DNA of 64,000 nucleotides. It comes from Rhizobium sp. J15. GTDB taxonomy: Bacteria; Pseudomonadota; Alphaproteobacteria; Rhizobiales; Rhizobiaceae. Shown here one piece after another: positions 1-8,661 of this stretch. The number at the start of each line of letters is the position of its first letter. The first letter of the stretch is position 1. The notes below the pieces were generated by a model. The model did no database searches. It saw nothing but the letters and a program-made list of their open reading frames with translations, and was not told the origin of the DNA. The translations under genes were made by a program, and so were the position numbers. The DNA lies in assembly GCF_002531825.1 (NCBI RefSeq), contig NZ_NWSX01000007.1, forward strand, positions 124,001-188,000. Direction: 5' to 3'.

Positions 1-168
1 CGCGATCGGATCAGCGGGATCGGCGCGATCGATCAGCCTGGTGACGGCAGGCGTCAGCGCGATCGCATAGCGTGCGGCAACCGCCTCGAGCGCTGCGCGG
101 CCGGCAGGCGCGGCGAGCCCCGCTTTGACGAGATCCTCGACGCTCTTGATCGGTTTGACGGCATTCAT
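1..168 (-). CDS. kamA: KamA-type lysine 2,3-aminomutase, N-terminal fragment (probable EF-P beta-lysine pathway)
   Basis: The first 56 codons of a gene that leaves the window at its left edge. The visible part reads [20 protein letters not shown] and continues to a RYAIALTPAV segment followed by a D-P-A-D-P-I acidic stretch, which I recognise as the N-terminus of KamA/EpmB proteins. These radical-SAM, PLP-dependent enzymes convert alpha-lysine to beta-lysine. The catalytic CxxxCxxC motif would lie outside the window. Its ATG overlaps the TGA of epmA by four bases (ATGA), so the two are translationally coupled and the beta-lysine made here is probably the substrate of EpmA. Identification rests on a short stretch plus this context. 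Confidence 0.8.
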   Translation of the reverse strand, partial: MNAVKPIKSVEDLVKAGLAAPAGRAALEAVAARYAIALTPAVTRLIDRADPADPIA

Positions 169-1226
169 TTTCCGTACTCCGCAACCGGCGCCCAGAGCAC
201 ATGGTCGATGCGCGCGGCCCCCGTCGCCAGCATCACCAGCCGGTCGAAGCCAAGCGCGATGCCGCTTGCCTCGGGCATCAGCGAAAGCGCCGCCAGGAAA
301 TCCTCGTCGATCGGATAGGTCTCGCCGTAGATCCGCGCCTTTTCGGCCATCTCGATCTCGAAGCGGCGCCGCTGTTCGGCGGCATTGGTGAGCTCGCCGA
401 AGCCGTTGGCCAGCTCGACGCCGCAAGCATAGAGCTCGAAACGTTCGGCAACCCTGGGATCGCGCGCCGAGGGACGCGCAAGCGCGGCCTCCGAAACAGG
501 ATATTCGTCGAGGATGGTGATGCGGCCGAAGCCGAGATGCGGCTCGATCTTTTCGACCAGCACCCGGCTGAAGAGATCGGCCCAGCCGTCGTCATCGGCA
601 ACGCGCATGCCGGTACGTCTCAGCTCCGCTGCCAGATGATCGCGATCGGTCGAGCCGTCGGCGCTGACGGAGGCGAGGAGATCGATGCCGGCATGGCGTT
701 CGAAGGCTTCGGCGACACTGAGCCGCTCCGGCCCGGCGAAAGGATCGCTGACGGCGCCGCGATAGGCGAGCGTCTTGGTCTTCACCGTCTCGGCCGCCAG
801 CACCAGGATCCGCACGCAATCCATCATCAGGCTCTCATAGCTTTCGCCGGCGCGATACCATTCGAGCATGGTGAATTCGGGATGGTGCAGCGGCCCGCGC
901 TCGCGGTTGCGGTAGACATGGGCAAAACACGAAATGCGTTTCTCGCCTGCCGCAAGCAGCTTCTTGCAGGCAAATTCCGGTGAAGTGTGCAGGTAGAATG
1001 GCGCCTTCTGCCCATCCGTCGTCACCGCTTCCGTCGCGAAGGCATGCAGATGCGCCTCGTTGCCGGGCGAGACCTGCAGCACCGCCGTATCGACCTCGAT
1101 GAAATCCTCGCGCGCGAAAAACCCGCGCAGCGCAGCCTGGATCGCATTACGCCCGATCAGGAACGGGCGGCGATCGGCATGCACGGACGGGGTCCACCAG
1201 GGGGACGCTTTGGCCGAAAAATTCAT
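165..1226 (-). CDS. epmA: EF-P lysine lysyltransferase (GenX/PoxA)
   Basis: A 353-residue protein resembling the catalytic domain of class II lysyl-tRNA synthetase without its anticodon-binding domain, the usual size for EpmA. Class II motif 2 is visible ([20 protein letters not shown], about residues 101-120) and motif 3 near the C-terminus ([16 protein letters not shown]). EpmA activates beta-lysine and joins it to a lysine of elongation factor P. It lies divergent from efp and is coupled to kamA, so the whole modification route for one translation factor is grouped here. No hydroxylase gene (epmC) is visible in the window. Confidence 0.93.
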   Translation of the reverse strand: MNFSAKASPWWTPSVHADRRPFLIGRNAIQAALRGFFAREDFIEVDTAVLQVSPGNEAHLHAFATEAVTTDGQKAPFYLHTSPEFACKKLLAAGEKRISCFAHVYRNRERGPLHHPEFTMLEWYRAGESYESLMMDCVRILVLAAETVKTKTLAYRGAVSDPFAGPERLSVAEAFERHAGIDLLASVSADGSTDRDHLAAELRRTGMRVADDDGWADLFSRVLVEKIEPHLGFGRITILDEYPVSEAALARPSARDPRVAERFELYACGVELANGFGELTNAAEQRRRFEIEMAEKARIYGETYPIDEDFLAALSLMPEASGIALGFDRLVMLATGAARIDHVLWAPVAEYGK

Positions 1227-1375
1227 TCCAAGCTTTCTTCGCCGGAGAAGCCGGTATGGGGGGTGGCTATTTCCCGGATTTTAGGTTAGTTGCGCCCCCA
1301 AAGAAAAACATTTGCGTCTTCAGGGCGTCTCGTCAGTCCTCTACGACGCCGAAAGCCGAGTTACAAGGAAGTCTT

Positions 1376-1945
1376 ATGGTCAAGGTCATCGCCTCTTCGG
1401 TCCGCAAGGGCAACGTTCTCGACGTCGACGGCAAGCTCTACGTCGTTCTCACAGCCCAGAACTTTCATCCGGGCAAGGGCACGCCGGTCACCCAGGTCGA
1501 CATGCGCCGCATCGTCGACGGCGTGAAGGTTTCCGAGCGCTGGCGCACCACCGAGCAGGTCGAGCGCGCCTTCGTCGAAGACGTGAACTTCCAGTACCTC
1601 TATGAAGACGGCGAAGGCTTCCACTTCATGAATCCGGCGAACTACGACCAGGTGGTCGTCAGCCAGGAAACCATGGGCGACCAGAAGGCCTATCTCCAGG
1701 AAGGCATGACCTGCATCCTGTCGATCCATGAAGGAATTCCGCTGGCGCTCGAACTGCCGCGCCACGTCACGCTCGAAATCGTCGAGACGGAACCGGTCGT
1801 CAAGGGCCAGACGGCCTCCTCGTCCTACAAGCCGGCCATGCTCTCCAACGGCATCCGCACATCGGTCCCGCCGCATATCGACGCCGGCACCCGCGTCGTC
1901 ATCGCAACGGAAGACAATTCCTACGTCGAGCGCGCCAAGGACTGA
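1376..1945 (+). CDS. efp: Translation elongation factor P
   Basis: A 189-residue protein that starts [23 protein letters not shown] binds ribosomes stalled at polyproline and helps peptide-bond formation. The modified loop reads FHPGKGTPV, which puts the acceptor lysine at residue 34, as in other EF-P proteins that carry beta-lysine. Length and the three beta-barrel layout are normal. An open frame extends 40 codons further upstream but the added residues do not look like EF-P; the ATG at 1376 follows an AAGGAAG ribosome-binding site. The divergent epmA/kamA pair supports the identity. Confidence 0.97.
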   Translation: MVKVIASSVRKGNVLDVDGKLYVVLTAQNFHPGKGTPVTQVDMRRIVDGVKVSERWRTTEQVERAFVEDVNFQYLYEDGEGFHFMNPANYDQVVVSQETMGDQKAYLQEGMTCILSIHEGIPLALELPRHVTLEIVETEPVVKGQTASSSYKPAMLSNGIRTSVPPHIDAGTRVVIATEDNSYVERAKD

Positions 1946-1967
1946 TCTCTGGTTTTCGCCTGTTCAG

Positions 1968-1989
1968 GAGGCCGGCCCGCGCCGGCCTC
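1968..1989 (+). terminator. Hairpin after efp
   Basis: A perfect 9-base stem (GAGGCCGGC / GCCGGCCTC) with a CCGC loop begins 22 bases after the efp stop codon. No run of T follows, so it may be a weak terminator or an mRNA 3' stabiliser. Confidence 0.6.
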
Positions 1990-2029
1990 ATGCTGAATTC
2001 AGGCAGGCGTCGAATTCCAAGATTCGAAT

Positions 2030-2704
2030 TCAGATTACCTTTCGGACCTCGCTCTCGAAGCTCATGACATGAGCCATTGCGATCCTTTCAGCCTCATCTG
2101 CATCACCTCTGCATACGGCCTCAAGCATGAGGACCTGATCATGCAAGACGTCCTCAAGACGCGGCACCAGCGTCGGAAACCGTTTCATGGCGACGTACAG
2201 GATTCTCAGCGACAGATTGTGGTAGTGATCCAGCGTGTCGAATAGGAAAGAGTTCTTCGCCACTTTGTAAATGAAGCGATGAACCCGGCGATCTAGGGCA
2301 AGGATGTCTTCCAGCGCCATCGGACCGGTTGTCTGCTTGAGCTCATCGATCAGTTGCCGCGCTTCTTGCCGCTCGAACTCGCGCAGCCTTTCCGCAGCCA
2401 GTCGCGTCGCCCAGGATTCGATCCGTGCTCGTGCCTCGTAAACGGCAGTAAGATCATTGATATCGATCTTGCTGACAAATGTGCCGCGCCGCGCGCTGAC
2501 GACGACGAAACCGTCATATTGCAGGCGCTGAAGCGCCTCCCGGACCGGCGTGCGCCCGACTTCCATGCGTTTCATGAGCTCGGCCTCCCGCAGAAGCGTG
2601 CCCGGAGGAAGCAGTGTCGTAATGATATCATCGCGCAGCCGAATGTATGTCCGCTCCGCCAGCGTTGATTCAGCCGCTTCGTACTCCGCTTCGAATACCG
2701 ACAT
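2030..2704 (-). CDS. GntR-family regulator, FCD (FadR-like) subfamily
   Basis: About 224 residues. The N-terminal winged helix-turn-helix contains the GntR hallmark GRTPVREALQRLQYDGFV. The C-terminal all-helical FCD domain has the metal-site-like histidines in VHRFIYKVAKN, HDQVLMLEAV and MAHV. Two upstream in-frame starts exist (2773, 2731); ATG 2704 is preferred because AGAGGA lies 11-12 bases upstream and the extra N-terminal residues look non-native. It is transcribed away from the transporter at 2850 and probably represses it, with release by an amino acid or related acid. The ligand cannot be read from the sequence. Confidence 0.85.
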   Translation of the reverse strand: MSVFEAEYEAAESTLAERTYIRLRDDIITTLLPPGTLLREAELMKRMEVGRTPVREALQRLQYDGFVVVSARRGTFVSKIDINDLTAVYEARARIESWATRLAAERLREFERQEARQLIDELKQTTGPMALEDILALDRRVHRFIYKVAKNSFLFDTLDHYHNLSLRILYVAMKRFPTLVPRLEDVLHDQVLMLEAVCRGDADEAERIAMAHVMSFESEVRKVI

Positions 2705-2782
2705 ATTCAGCGTGTTCCTCTTTCTGTCCATTTCCGCATAGCCAAACACTGCGCCGCCTAAAAAAGCGCTCAACGAATCTGC

Positions 2783-2829
2783 TTGACTTCGTATAGTGTC
2801 GGCATATCTTCAATATATCAGCAATATAT
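2783..2829 (+). promoter_or_regulatory. Probable promoter/operator of the 2850 transporter operon
   Basis: The AT-rich divergent region holds TTGACT at 2783 and, 16 bases on, TATCTT at 2805, a plausible -35/-10 pair. Just downstream AATATAT occurs twice (2812, 2823) with an 11-base period, a possible GntR site. AGAGGGG precedes the ATG at 2850. Confidence 0.4.
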
Positions 2830-2849
2830 AACCACAAAGAGGGGTTCAA

Positions 2850-3776
2850 ATGAAACATGCTGAATTGAAGAAAAAATCGCCGGCGAATGGGATCGTTGCC
2901 CTGGCGATATTGAGTTTGGAACTGTTCGGGACGGCCGTGCCACCCGCAGCCGCCGCCGACGATCTGGAACTGATGAAGCCCGGCACGCTCGTCGTCACGG
3001 TGCAGCCCTACATGCCCTACACGGCGGTTAAGGATGGGAAGCTCGTCGGCCTTGACAGCGACATCCTGACAGCCATCGCCGATAAGCTCGGCCTGAAGAT
3101 CGAAATCAACGTCACCGACTTTCCAGGCATGCTGGCTTCCGTCCAGACGCAGCGGGCTGACATAACCATTGGCGGAATCGCATGGTCCGACGCCCGCCAG
3201 AAAGTCGGCCTGTTCACGGACCCGCCGTATTATTCGCCACCGGCCATGGCTATAAGCGGCACGGCAAGCTTTCCGGATGTTGCGAGCCTGGAAGGCAAGA
3301 ATCTCGGTACCGTCACCGGCTATGTCTGGGCGAAATCCATCGCGCAGGTCCCGAACGCATCACCCCATACGTTCCCGAGCGCCGACAGCGTGTTCCAGGA
3401 TATTTCTGCCGGGCGCCTCGACGTCGGCTTTCTCGATCCGCTGCTGATCACCTATCAACAGCAGCAGCGCCCTGACATGAAGGTCCGCATCGAATATCTG
3501 AAGCCGCCGACGAACGAACAGGTCGCCGCGCACCCCGATTACAAATATTTCCAAGCCTATATGACCGGATTCTACCTTCCAAAGCAGTCGCCGAAGCTGG
3601 CTAGGGCTGTTTCCGATCAGATTGACGGCATGTACAAGGACGGATCGCTTGCGGCTTTGATCACGAAATGGGGCGGCGATCCCCGGCAGTTCTTGGTCCC
3701 ATCGCCCGAAATGGCGGCACAGCGGCGCGGCGTTGACCGTCCCGCCGACTGGAACCCGCCTTCCATCGCAAAGTGA
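2850..3776 (+). CDS. Amino-acid type ABC transporter, periplasmic binding protein (family 3)
   Basis: 308 residues. A Sec signal peptide occupies about residues 1-36, with a basic start, a hydrophobic core and an AAAAD cleavage region. The mature part follows the family 3 solute-binding fold: PYMPYTAVKDGKLVGLDSDI, then GMLASVQTQRADITIGGIAW and FTDPPYYSPPAM. This family binds amino acids or opines and delivers them to the membrane permease. It is the first gene of a four-gene set with permease, ATPase and a DadA-type oxidoreductase. The ligand is unknown; the oxidoreductase partner suggests an amino acid or N-substituted amino acid. Confidence 0.85.
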   Translation: MKHAELKKKSPANGIVALAILSLELFGTAVPPAAAADDLELMKPGTLVVTVQPYMPYTAVKDGKLVGLDSDILTAIADKLGLKIEINVTDFPGMLASVQTQRADITIGGIAWSDARQKVGLFTDPPYYSPPAMAISGTASFPDVASLEGKNLGTVTGYVWAKSIAQVPNASPHTFPSADSVFQDISAGRLDVGFLDPLLITYQQQQRPDMKVRIEYLKPPTNEQVAAHPDYKYFQAYMTGFYLPKQSPKLARAVSDQIDGMYKDGSLAALITKWGGDPRQFLVPSPEMAAQRRGVDRPADWNPPSIAK

Positions 3777-3785
3777 GGTCGAAGC

Positions 3786-4529
3786 ATGACGGCGCTGTCA
3801 TCCTTCACCGATATGTTCCAGGTTCCCTGGAACGACTACGTCGGAAACATTGCCGGAGGTCTGCTCAAGACCCTCGGCTACACCATGGCGAGCTTCGTCG
3901 GCGCGACGATCCTTGGTCTTGCACTTGCATTGATGAGGCTCAACCGGCGCCGGCTGGTTCGCGTCCCCGCGGCGCTCTATACGGAGCTTTTTAAAAACGT
4001 ACCGCTCCTCGCGATCATTTTCCTCACCTACTTCGGCCTGCCTTCCATAGGCATCAGGCTGGAGGTTTTCGAAGCTGGCGTATTGAGCCTAGTGCTCTTC
4101 TACGCAGCCTACCTGTCCGAGATCTTTCGGGCAGCTATCGCCGGTGTACATCGAGGACAGCAGGAGGCGTCTCAAGCGCTCGGATTAGGGCGCGGCAAAA
4201 CTTTCAGCCATGTCGTTCTGCCGCAGGCGGTGCGGCTGGCGCTTCCCGGTACGAACACCATGTTCGTCGACCTGATCAAGTCGACCTCGCTGCTTGTGAC
4301 GATCTCCGCTGCCGAACTGATGACGCAGGCCCAATTGATAGCCTCGGAAACGTTCCGAGCGCTGGAAGTGTATCTCGTGATCTCGGCCGTCTATTTCGTC
4401 ATCTGCTATCCGGTGTCACAATGTCTGCTCCTGCTTGAGCGCAAGATCCATGCGGGTGTGCCGTTGTCATTGGCCAGACGGCGCCGGCTGAAATTGGCCA
4501 AGGCCTATCTCGCCGAGGGGAAAGTCTGA
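3786..4529 (+). CDS. Amino-acid type ABC transporter permease (HisM/GlnP family)
   Basis: 247 residues with about five hydrophobic segments. The cytoplasmic EAA loop that docks on the ATPase is visible at GQQEASQALGLGRGKTFSHV followed by VLPQAVRLALP. It starts ten bases after the binding-protein stop. Only one permease gene is present, so the channel would be a homodimer, as in some polar amino acid transporters, unless a partner lies elsewhere. The C-terminus is strongly basic (ARRRRLKLAKAYL). Confidence 0.88.
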   Translation: MTALSSFTDMFQVPWNDYVGNIAGGLLKTLGYTMASFVGATILGLALALMRLNRRRLVRVPAALYTELFKNVPLLAIIFLTYFGLPSIGIRLEVFEAGVLSLVLFYAAYLSEIFRAAIAGVHRGQQEASQALGLGRGKTFSHVVLPQAVRLALPGTNTMFVDLIKSTSLLVTISAAELMTQAQLIASETFRALEVYLVISAVYFVICYPVSQCLLLLERKIHAGVPLSLARRRRLKLAKAYLAEGKV

Positions 4530-4532
4530 CCC

Positions 4533-5333
4533 ATGACCAGCACTCCTGCCAAAACTGCCTTCGTTTCAAAGCAGCCGGTCGGTCGCCCCGCCGTCAAAAT
4601 AAGCGGATTGCGCAAGTCTTTCGACGGGTGCCTGGTGCTTGACCGCGTCGATCTCGATGTTCCCACAGGCAAAATCGTCAGCATCATCGGTCAGAGCGGT
4701 GGAGGAAAGACCACCCTCATGCGCTGCGTCAATTTGCTTGAGCGTCCCGATCAGGGAACGATCACTGTCGACGATGAGACGATCTTCGCTGACGGCAAAA
4801 TAACCTGCCGCAGCCTTGCAAAACTTCGGCAACGCGTCGGCATGGTGTTCCAGCGTTTCAATCTGTTCCCGCATCTGACGGCCGTGGAGAACGTCATTCT
4901 CGCTCAGATGCAAGCAGCCGGGATTGCGGAGAGACAGGCTGTGGAACGGGCCGTGAAACTTCTGACCAGAGTGGGCCTTGCCAAACGGGCTATGGCTTAT
5001 CCGGAGCAGATGTCGGGCGGCGAGCAGCAGCGTGTGGCGATTGCACGTGCCCTGGCGCTGGAACCCACGGTGTTACTCTTCGACGAGCCGACGTCGGCGC
5101 TCGATCCTGAATCGACCGGCGAAGTTCTCCGCGTCATGCGGGAACTCGCCGCCGACGGCATGACGATGATCCTGGTCACCCACGAGCTGCCCTTTGCGAA
5201 AGAGGTGTCGGACTGGGTCGTGTTCATCGATGGCGGTCTTATCATCGAGCAGGGAACCGCCGCAGATGTGCTTGACCGTCCAACGGAAGCACGCACGGCT
5301 GCCTATGTCGCGCGTTACGCTTCCCCAGGCTAG
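4533..5333 (+). CDS. Amino-acid type ABC transporter ATP-binding protein
   Basis: 266 residues with a complete ATPase core: Walker A GQSGGGKTTL, Q-loop VFQRFNLFPHLT, signature MSGGEQQRVAIARAL, Walker B VLLFDEPTSALDP and a switch histidine in LVTHELPF. It belongs to the GlnQ/HisP group and should power the permease encoded three bases upstream. An N-terminal extension of about 20 residues precedes the usual ABC start. Confidence 0.92.
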   Translation: MTSTPAKTAFVSKQPVGRPAVKISGLRKSFDGCLVLDRVDLDVPTGKIVSIIGQSGGGKTTLMRCVNLLERPDQGTITVDDETIFADGKITCRSLAKLRQRVGMVFQRFNLFPHLTAVENVILAQMQAAGIAERQAVERAVKLLTRVGLAKRAMAYPEQMSGGEQQRVAIARALALEPTVLLFDEPTSALDPESTGEVLRVMRELAADGMTMILVTHELPFAKEVSDWVVFIDGGLIIEQGTAADVLDRPTEARTAAYVARYASPG

Positions 5334-5351
5334 CCTTGCGTGATCTGAACG

Positions 5352-5378
5352 CTCCGGCGGCGCATGGCGCCGCCGGAG
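5352..5378. other. Perfect 12-base hairpin between transporter ATPase and oxidoreductase genes
   Basis: CTCCGGCGGCGC / GCGCCGCCGGAG with a 3-base ATG loop and no T-run. It may end part of the transporter transcripts or protect an mRNA end, which would separate expression of the transporter from the downstream oxidoreductase gene. Confidence 0.65.
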
Positions 5379-5418
5379 AGTCCGGTCGGCATCAGGCCTC
5401 GTTCCTCCAAGGTATCCG

Positions 5419-6615
5419 ATGAACAAGCTCACAACAGATATCGCCGTCATCGGCGGCGGTGTGATCGGCGTGGCAACCGCTCTGCGGCTGCGTGCCGACG
5501 GTCGCGATGTCGTGCTGATCGAACCGAACAAACCCGGTTCGGGCGCATCCTACGGCAATGCCGGAACGATCGCCGATTATGCGATCATTCCCGTCGGCAC
5601 GCCCGCTGTCCTTAAAAACCTGGCCGCGCTGCTTCTGAATTCCGACAGCCCTTTATCCATCCGCAAGGCCGCTTTGCCGACGTTATTTCCATGGCTGGTG
5701 CGTTTTGCCTACGAATCCCTCCCTCACAGATACAGAGACAATACGAGCCGCATCGCCGATCTTCTGTCCGACGCTTCATCGGAATGGCTCGAACTCGCAG
5801 CGGAAATCGGCGCATCCGATCTCTTGAGCGCGAAAGGATGCCTCTATCTCTACCAAACACCCGAGGCCTTCAAGGCGGCCGCTTCGGATGTCGAGCTTCG
5901 CCGAAACTACGGGATAGGGCAGCAGCTTCTCACTCCCGAGGAAGTGCAAAGCCTCGAGCCCCGGCTGCCGCAGGTCCATGGCGGAGGGCTTTTCTTTCCA
6001 AAGGCGATAAACTTCACCGATCCCGGCCAGGTCATGAGCGTGATGGAAGCCGCCGCCAGACAAGCGGGGGTCGAGTTCGTCCGAGACTCCGTGACGACTA
6101 TTTTGCGTCAGCGGAATGGAGTGAGGATGCTGGCTTCAGCCCACAGCATTCATGCCCGAGCGGCGGTGATCGCCGCCGGGGCACATTCCCGCGGGCTGGC
6201 TCTGCAGCTTGGAGAGCGGGTCCTGCTGGATACTGAGCGGGGTTATCATCTCGAGTTCGATATGGAAACGCTGCCGGTGGAACGGCCGGTATGCCCGACG
6301 CATCATGGATTTTACTTTTGCCCGATGCGTGGCCGCTTGCGCGTGGCCGGGACTGTGGAGCTCGGCGGCATTACCGCTCCTTCGAACCCGAGGCGCCTCC
6401 AAGTGTTGCTTGCAAATGCGCGCAGGATTTTCCCAACGCTTGGTGAACCAAGTCGGAGCTGGATGGGTTTCCGTCCTTCCATGCCCGATTCCGTTCCCGT
6501 CATCCGGCCTTCAAAAGGAGGAAGGGACGTCGTGTTTGCTTTTGGACACGGGCATATCGGTTTGACGCTGGCACCGCGGACTGCCCGCATGGTCAGCTCC
6601 ATTCTGGCCGCTTGA
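5419..6615 (+). CDS. FAD-dependent amino acid oxidase/dehydrogenase (DadA-like)
   Basis: 398 residues. The N-terminal Rossmann motif for FAD is IAVIGGGVIGVATALRLRA (about residues 8-26), followed by the acidic end of strand 2 (VVLIE) and a SGASYGNAGTIADY loop typical of the DAO/DadA family. The C-terminus carries the second FAD signature (GHGHIGLTLAPRTARMV). Such enzymes deaminate D-amino acids or N-substituted amino acids and pass electrons to the membrane or to oxygen. Its place after the ABC transporter suggests that imported substrate is oxidised here. No second subunit is seen. Confidence 0.82.
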   Translation: MNKLTTDIAVIGGGVIGVATALRLRADGRDVVLIEPNKPGSGASYGNAGTIADYAIIPVGTPAVLKNLAALLLNSDSPLSIRKAALPTLFPWLVRFAYESLPHRYRDNTSRIADLLSDASSEWLELAAEIGASDLLSAKGCLYLYQTPEAFKAAASDVELRRNYGIGQQLLTPEEVQSLEPRLPQVHGGGLFFPKAINFTDPGQVMSVMEAAARQAGVEFVRDSVTTILRQRNGVRMLASAHSIHARAAVIAAGAHSRGLALQLGERVLLDTERGYHLEFDMETLPVERPVCPTHHGFYFCPMRGRLRVAGTVELGGITAPSNPRRLQVLLANARRIFPTLGEPSRSWMGFRPSMPDSVPVIRPSKGGRDVVFAFGHGHIGLTLAPRTARMVSSILAA

Positions 6616-6662
6616 TCGCGTCATGAACCGTGCTTGCGACAGCGGCAGCCCTTTTATCCGGC

Positions 6663-7391
6663 TCAGAGATGCGGGTTGCGCGGCCGGTATTTCTTGACGA
6701 GCTTCTGGTTGATCTCGGCGGCCCCGGGCATGTTGGCGCTGAGATAAACAGGCGCATCGCCTGACTTGGAAAGCTCGGAGGCGACTTCGGCGAAGATCGC
6801 ATTGATGACCGTCACCCCGACCGCCGTCGAGACCGGCCCGACCCGAAGGCCGGTGCCTTCGAGATCGACGACGGCGTCGCCGGGCGGCAGTCCGTTGTCG
6901 AGCACGATATCGGCGACCTCGGAAAGCCGCCGGCGGCCATTGGCGATCGCCGTGGAATAGGCGATCGAGGTGATGGCGATCACCCTAGCACCGATTTCAT
7001 GCGCATAGTCGGCGGCCTCGATCGGCGCGGCGTTTACGCCCGAATTCGAAGCAATGATGATGACGTCGCCCGGCTGCATGCCGTATCGCTCCAGCATCGG
7101 CCGCACGAGGCCCTGAGTCCGCTCATAGACCGAGCTGATGACCGCGCCCTCGTGCAGCATCGCCGATCCGACCAGTACCGGCACGGTGAAGGCGAGCCCG
7201 CCGGCGCGATAATGCACCTCCTCCGCCAGCATATGCGAATGGCCGGTGCCGAAGACATAGACGCGCTTGTCGCCGCGGGCAGCATCGAGGATCACCGCCG
7301 CCGCCTGCGCCATCGGTTCGGCAAGTGCCTGCTTCAGCGTCTCCAGCCGGCCGATCAGATTGGAGAAATAGGCATCCGTGATCGCAGTCAT
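6663..7391 (-). CDS. SIS-domain sugar isomerase-like protein (UPF0309 type)
   Basis: About 242 residues with one sugar-isomerase (SIS) domain: [20 protein letters not shown] for the first phosphosugar loop and [17 protein letters not shown] for the Ser-rich loop. ATG 7391 is preceded by GGGAG; the open frame upstream reads through a repeat element and is not coding. It is the last gene of the amino-sugar operon, separated from nagA by that repeat. SIS proteins of this type bind phosphosugars; a role in N-acetyl-amino-sugar or related phosphosugar handling is inferred from neighbours only. Confidence 0.8.
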   Translation of the reverse strand: MTAITDAYFSNLIGRLETLKQALAEPMAQAAAVILDAARGDKRVYVFGTGHSHMLAEEVHYRAGGLAFTVPVLVGSAMLHEGAVISSVYERTQGLVRPMLERYGMQPGDVIIIASNSGVNAAPIEAADYAHEIGARVIAITSIAYSTAIANGRRRLSEVADIVLDNGLPPGDAVVDLEGTGLRVGPVSTAVGVTVINAIFAEVASELSKSGDAPVYLSANMPGAAEINQKLVKKYRPRNPHL

Positions 7392-7408
7392 CCCAGGTCT
7401 CCCAAAGC

Positions 7409-7504
7409 AATTCCCGGAAAAGTGCGAAGCGGTTTTCCATCCGGAATTGCGTAAAAGCAAAAGGTTAGAGCGGTTCTGTGCTTCGTTGGAAGCGGAACCG
7501 CTCT
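7409..7504. repeat. RIME-like intergenic palindromic repeat
   Basis: Two hairpins in tandem: an imperfect one starting AATTCCCGGAAAA (7409) and a perfect 10-base one, AGAGCGGTTC (7467-7476) / GAACCGCTCT (7495-7504). The AAAGTGCG-AGCGGTTTT core recurs at 40493 and similar mosaics lie at 30846, matching what I know of rhizobial RIME elements. It lies inside the operon between nagA and the SIS gene. Confidence 0.75.
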
Positions 7505-7509
7505 TGATG

Positions 7510-8661
7510 TCAGGCCGCCTCGCCGGCAAGCCAGGTGGCGGTAACGGTCAGGGCATCGGTGAGATGGACGAGATCGGCGCGCGCGCCCGGCGAGAGCTGG
7601 CCGCGATCGGCAAGCCGCAGGAAGCGCGCGGGATAGAGGGTCGCCATGCGTAGAGCCTCGGCGAGCGTCAGGTCGAGATAGGTGACGCCGTAGCGGATCG
7701 CCGAAATCATATCGACATCGGAGCCGGCGAGCGTGCCATCGGAAAGCACCAGCTTCGAGCAGAAACCGCCCCTTTCGCGCCGGACGGTGCGGCCGTTCAG
7801 CGTAAACGAATCCTTTTCCGAGCCGACGAGCGACATCGCATCGGTGACGAAGAACAGCTTGCCTTCCCCGCGCTTGGCCCGCAACGCCGTGCGCAAGGCC
7901 TTGGGATCGACGTGATGGCCGTCGGCGATGACGCCGCACCAGGTCGAGGGATGGTCGATCGCCGCGCCGACGAGGCCGGGGGCGCGATGCCCCATCTGGC
8001 TCATCGCGTTGAAGAGATGTGTCACGCCCCGCGCGCCTGCATCGAAACGGTCTTCCGCCGCCTTGCTCGAACAATCGGAATGGCCGATGCTGACGGTGAC
8101 GCCGGCTTCGGCAAGCGCGCGCACCTGGGCGACCGTCACCTGCTCGGCGGCAATGGTGACGAGCAGCGTGCCGATCGCTTCGCGCGCCTGAATGAAGGCC
8201 TTGACGTCGCGATCCTCGACCGGCCGCATCAGTTCGGCGAGGTGGGCGCCTTTGCGCGCGGGTGCGAGATGCGGGCCTTCGAGATGCAGACCGGCGACGC
8301 CGCGGTTGGCCTTGACGGCCTCCTTCGCCGCTTCGATGGCGGCAGCCGATGCCTCTGACGTATCGGTAATCAGCGTCGGCAGCAGCGAGGTCGTGCCATA
8401 GGGCCGGTGCCCGCCGGCGATGATGTCCATCGAGGCGGCTGACGGTTCGTCGTTCAGCATCCGGCCGCCGCCGCCATTGACCTGCGCATCGATGAAGCCG
8501 GCCGACAGGATGCCGCCCGCAAGCGTCACCGTCTCGCCGGCTGGCAGATCGTTGCCTGAAACGATTGCTTCGACGCGGCCGCCGGCAACGACGAGCGCTT
8601 TGTCGTCATGGAAGCGCTCGCCGTCGAAGATGCGGGCGCCGATGAAGATCTTGCGGATCAT
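7510..8661 (-). CDS. nagA: N-acetylglucosamine-6-phosphate deacetylase
   Basis: 383 residues, the normal size. The metal-site and catalytic motifs of NagA are present in order: [42 protein letters not shown] and FVTDAMS (catalytic Asp). It removes acetate from GlcNAc-6-phosphate in the cytoplasm, giving glucosamine-6-phosphate for the SIS deaminase encoded just upstream. Its ATG shares one base with that gene's TGA, so the two are coupled. Confidence 0.95.
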   Translation of the reverse strand: MIRKIFIGARIFDGERFHDDKALVVAGGRVEAIVSGNDLPAGETVTLAGGILSAGFIDAQVNGGGGRMLNDEPSAASMDIIAGGHRPYGTTSLLPTLITDTSEASAAAIEAAKEAVKANRGVAGLHLEGPHLAPARKGAHLAELMRPVEDRDVKAFIQAREAIGTLLVTIAAEQVTVAQVRALAEAGVTVSIGHSDCSSKAAEDRFDAGARGVTHLFNAMSQMGHRAPGLVGAAIDHPSTWCGVIADGHHVDPKALRTALRAKRGEGKLFFVTDAMSLVGSEKDSFTLNGRTVRRERGGFCSKLVLSDGTLAGSDVDMISAIRYGVTYLDLTLAEALRMATLYPARFLRLADRGQLSPGARADLVHLTDALTVTATWLAGEAA

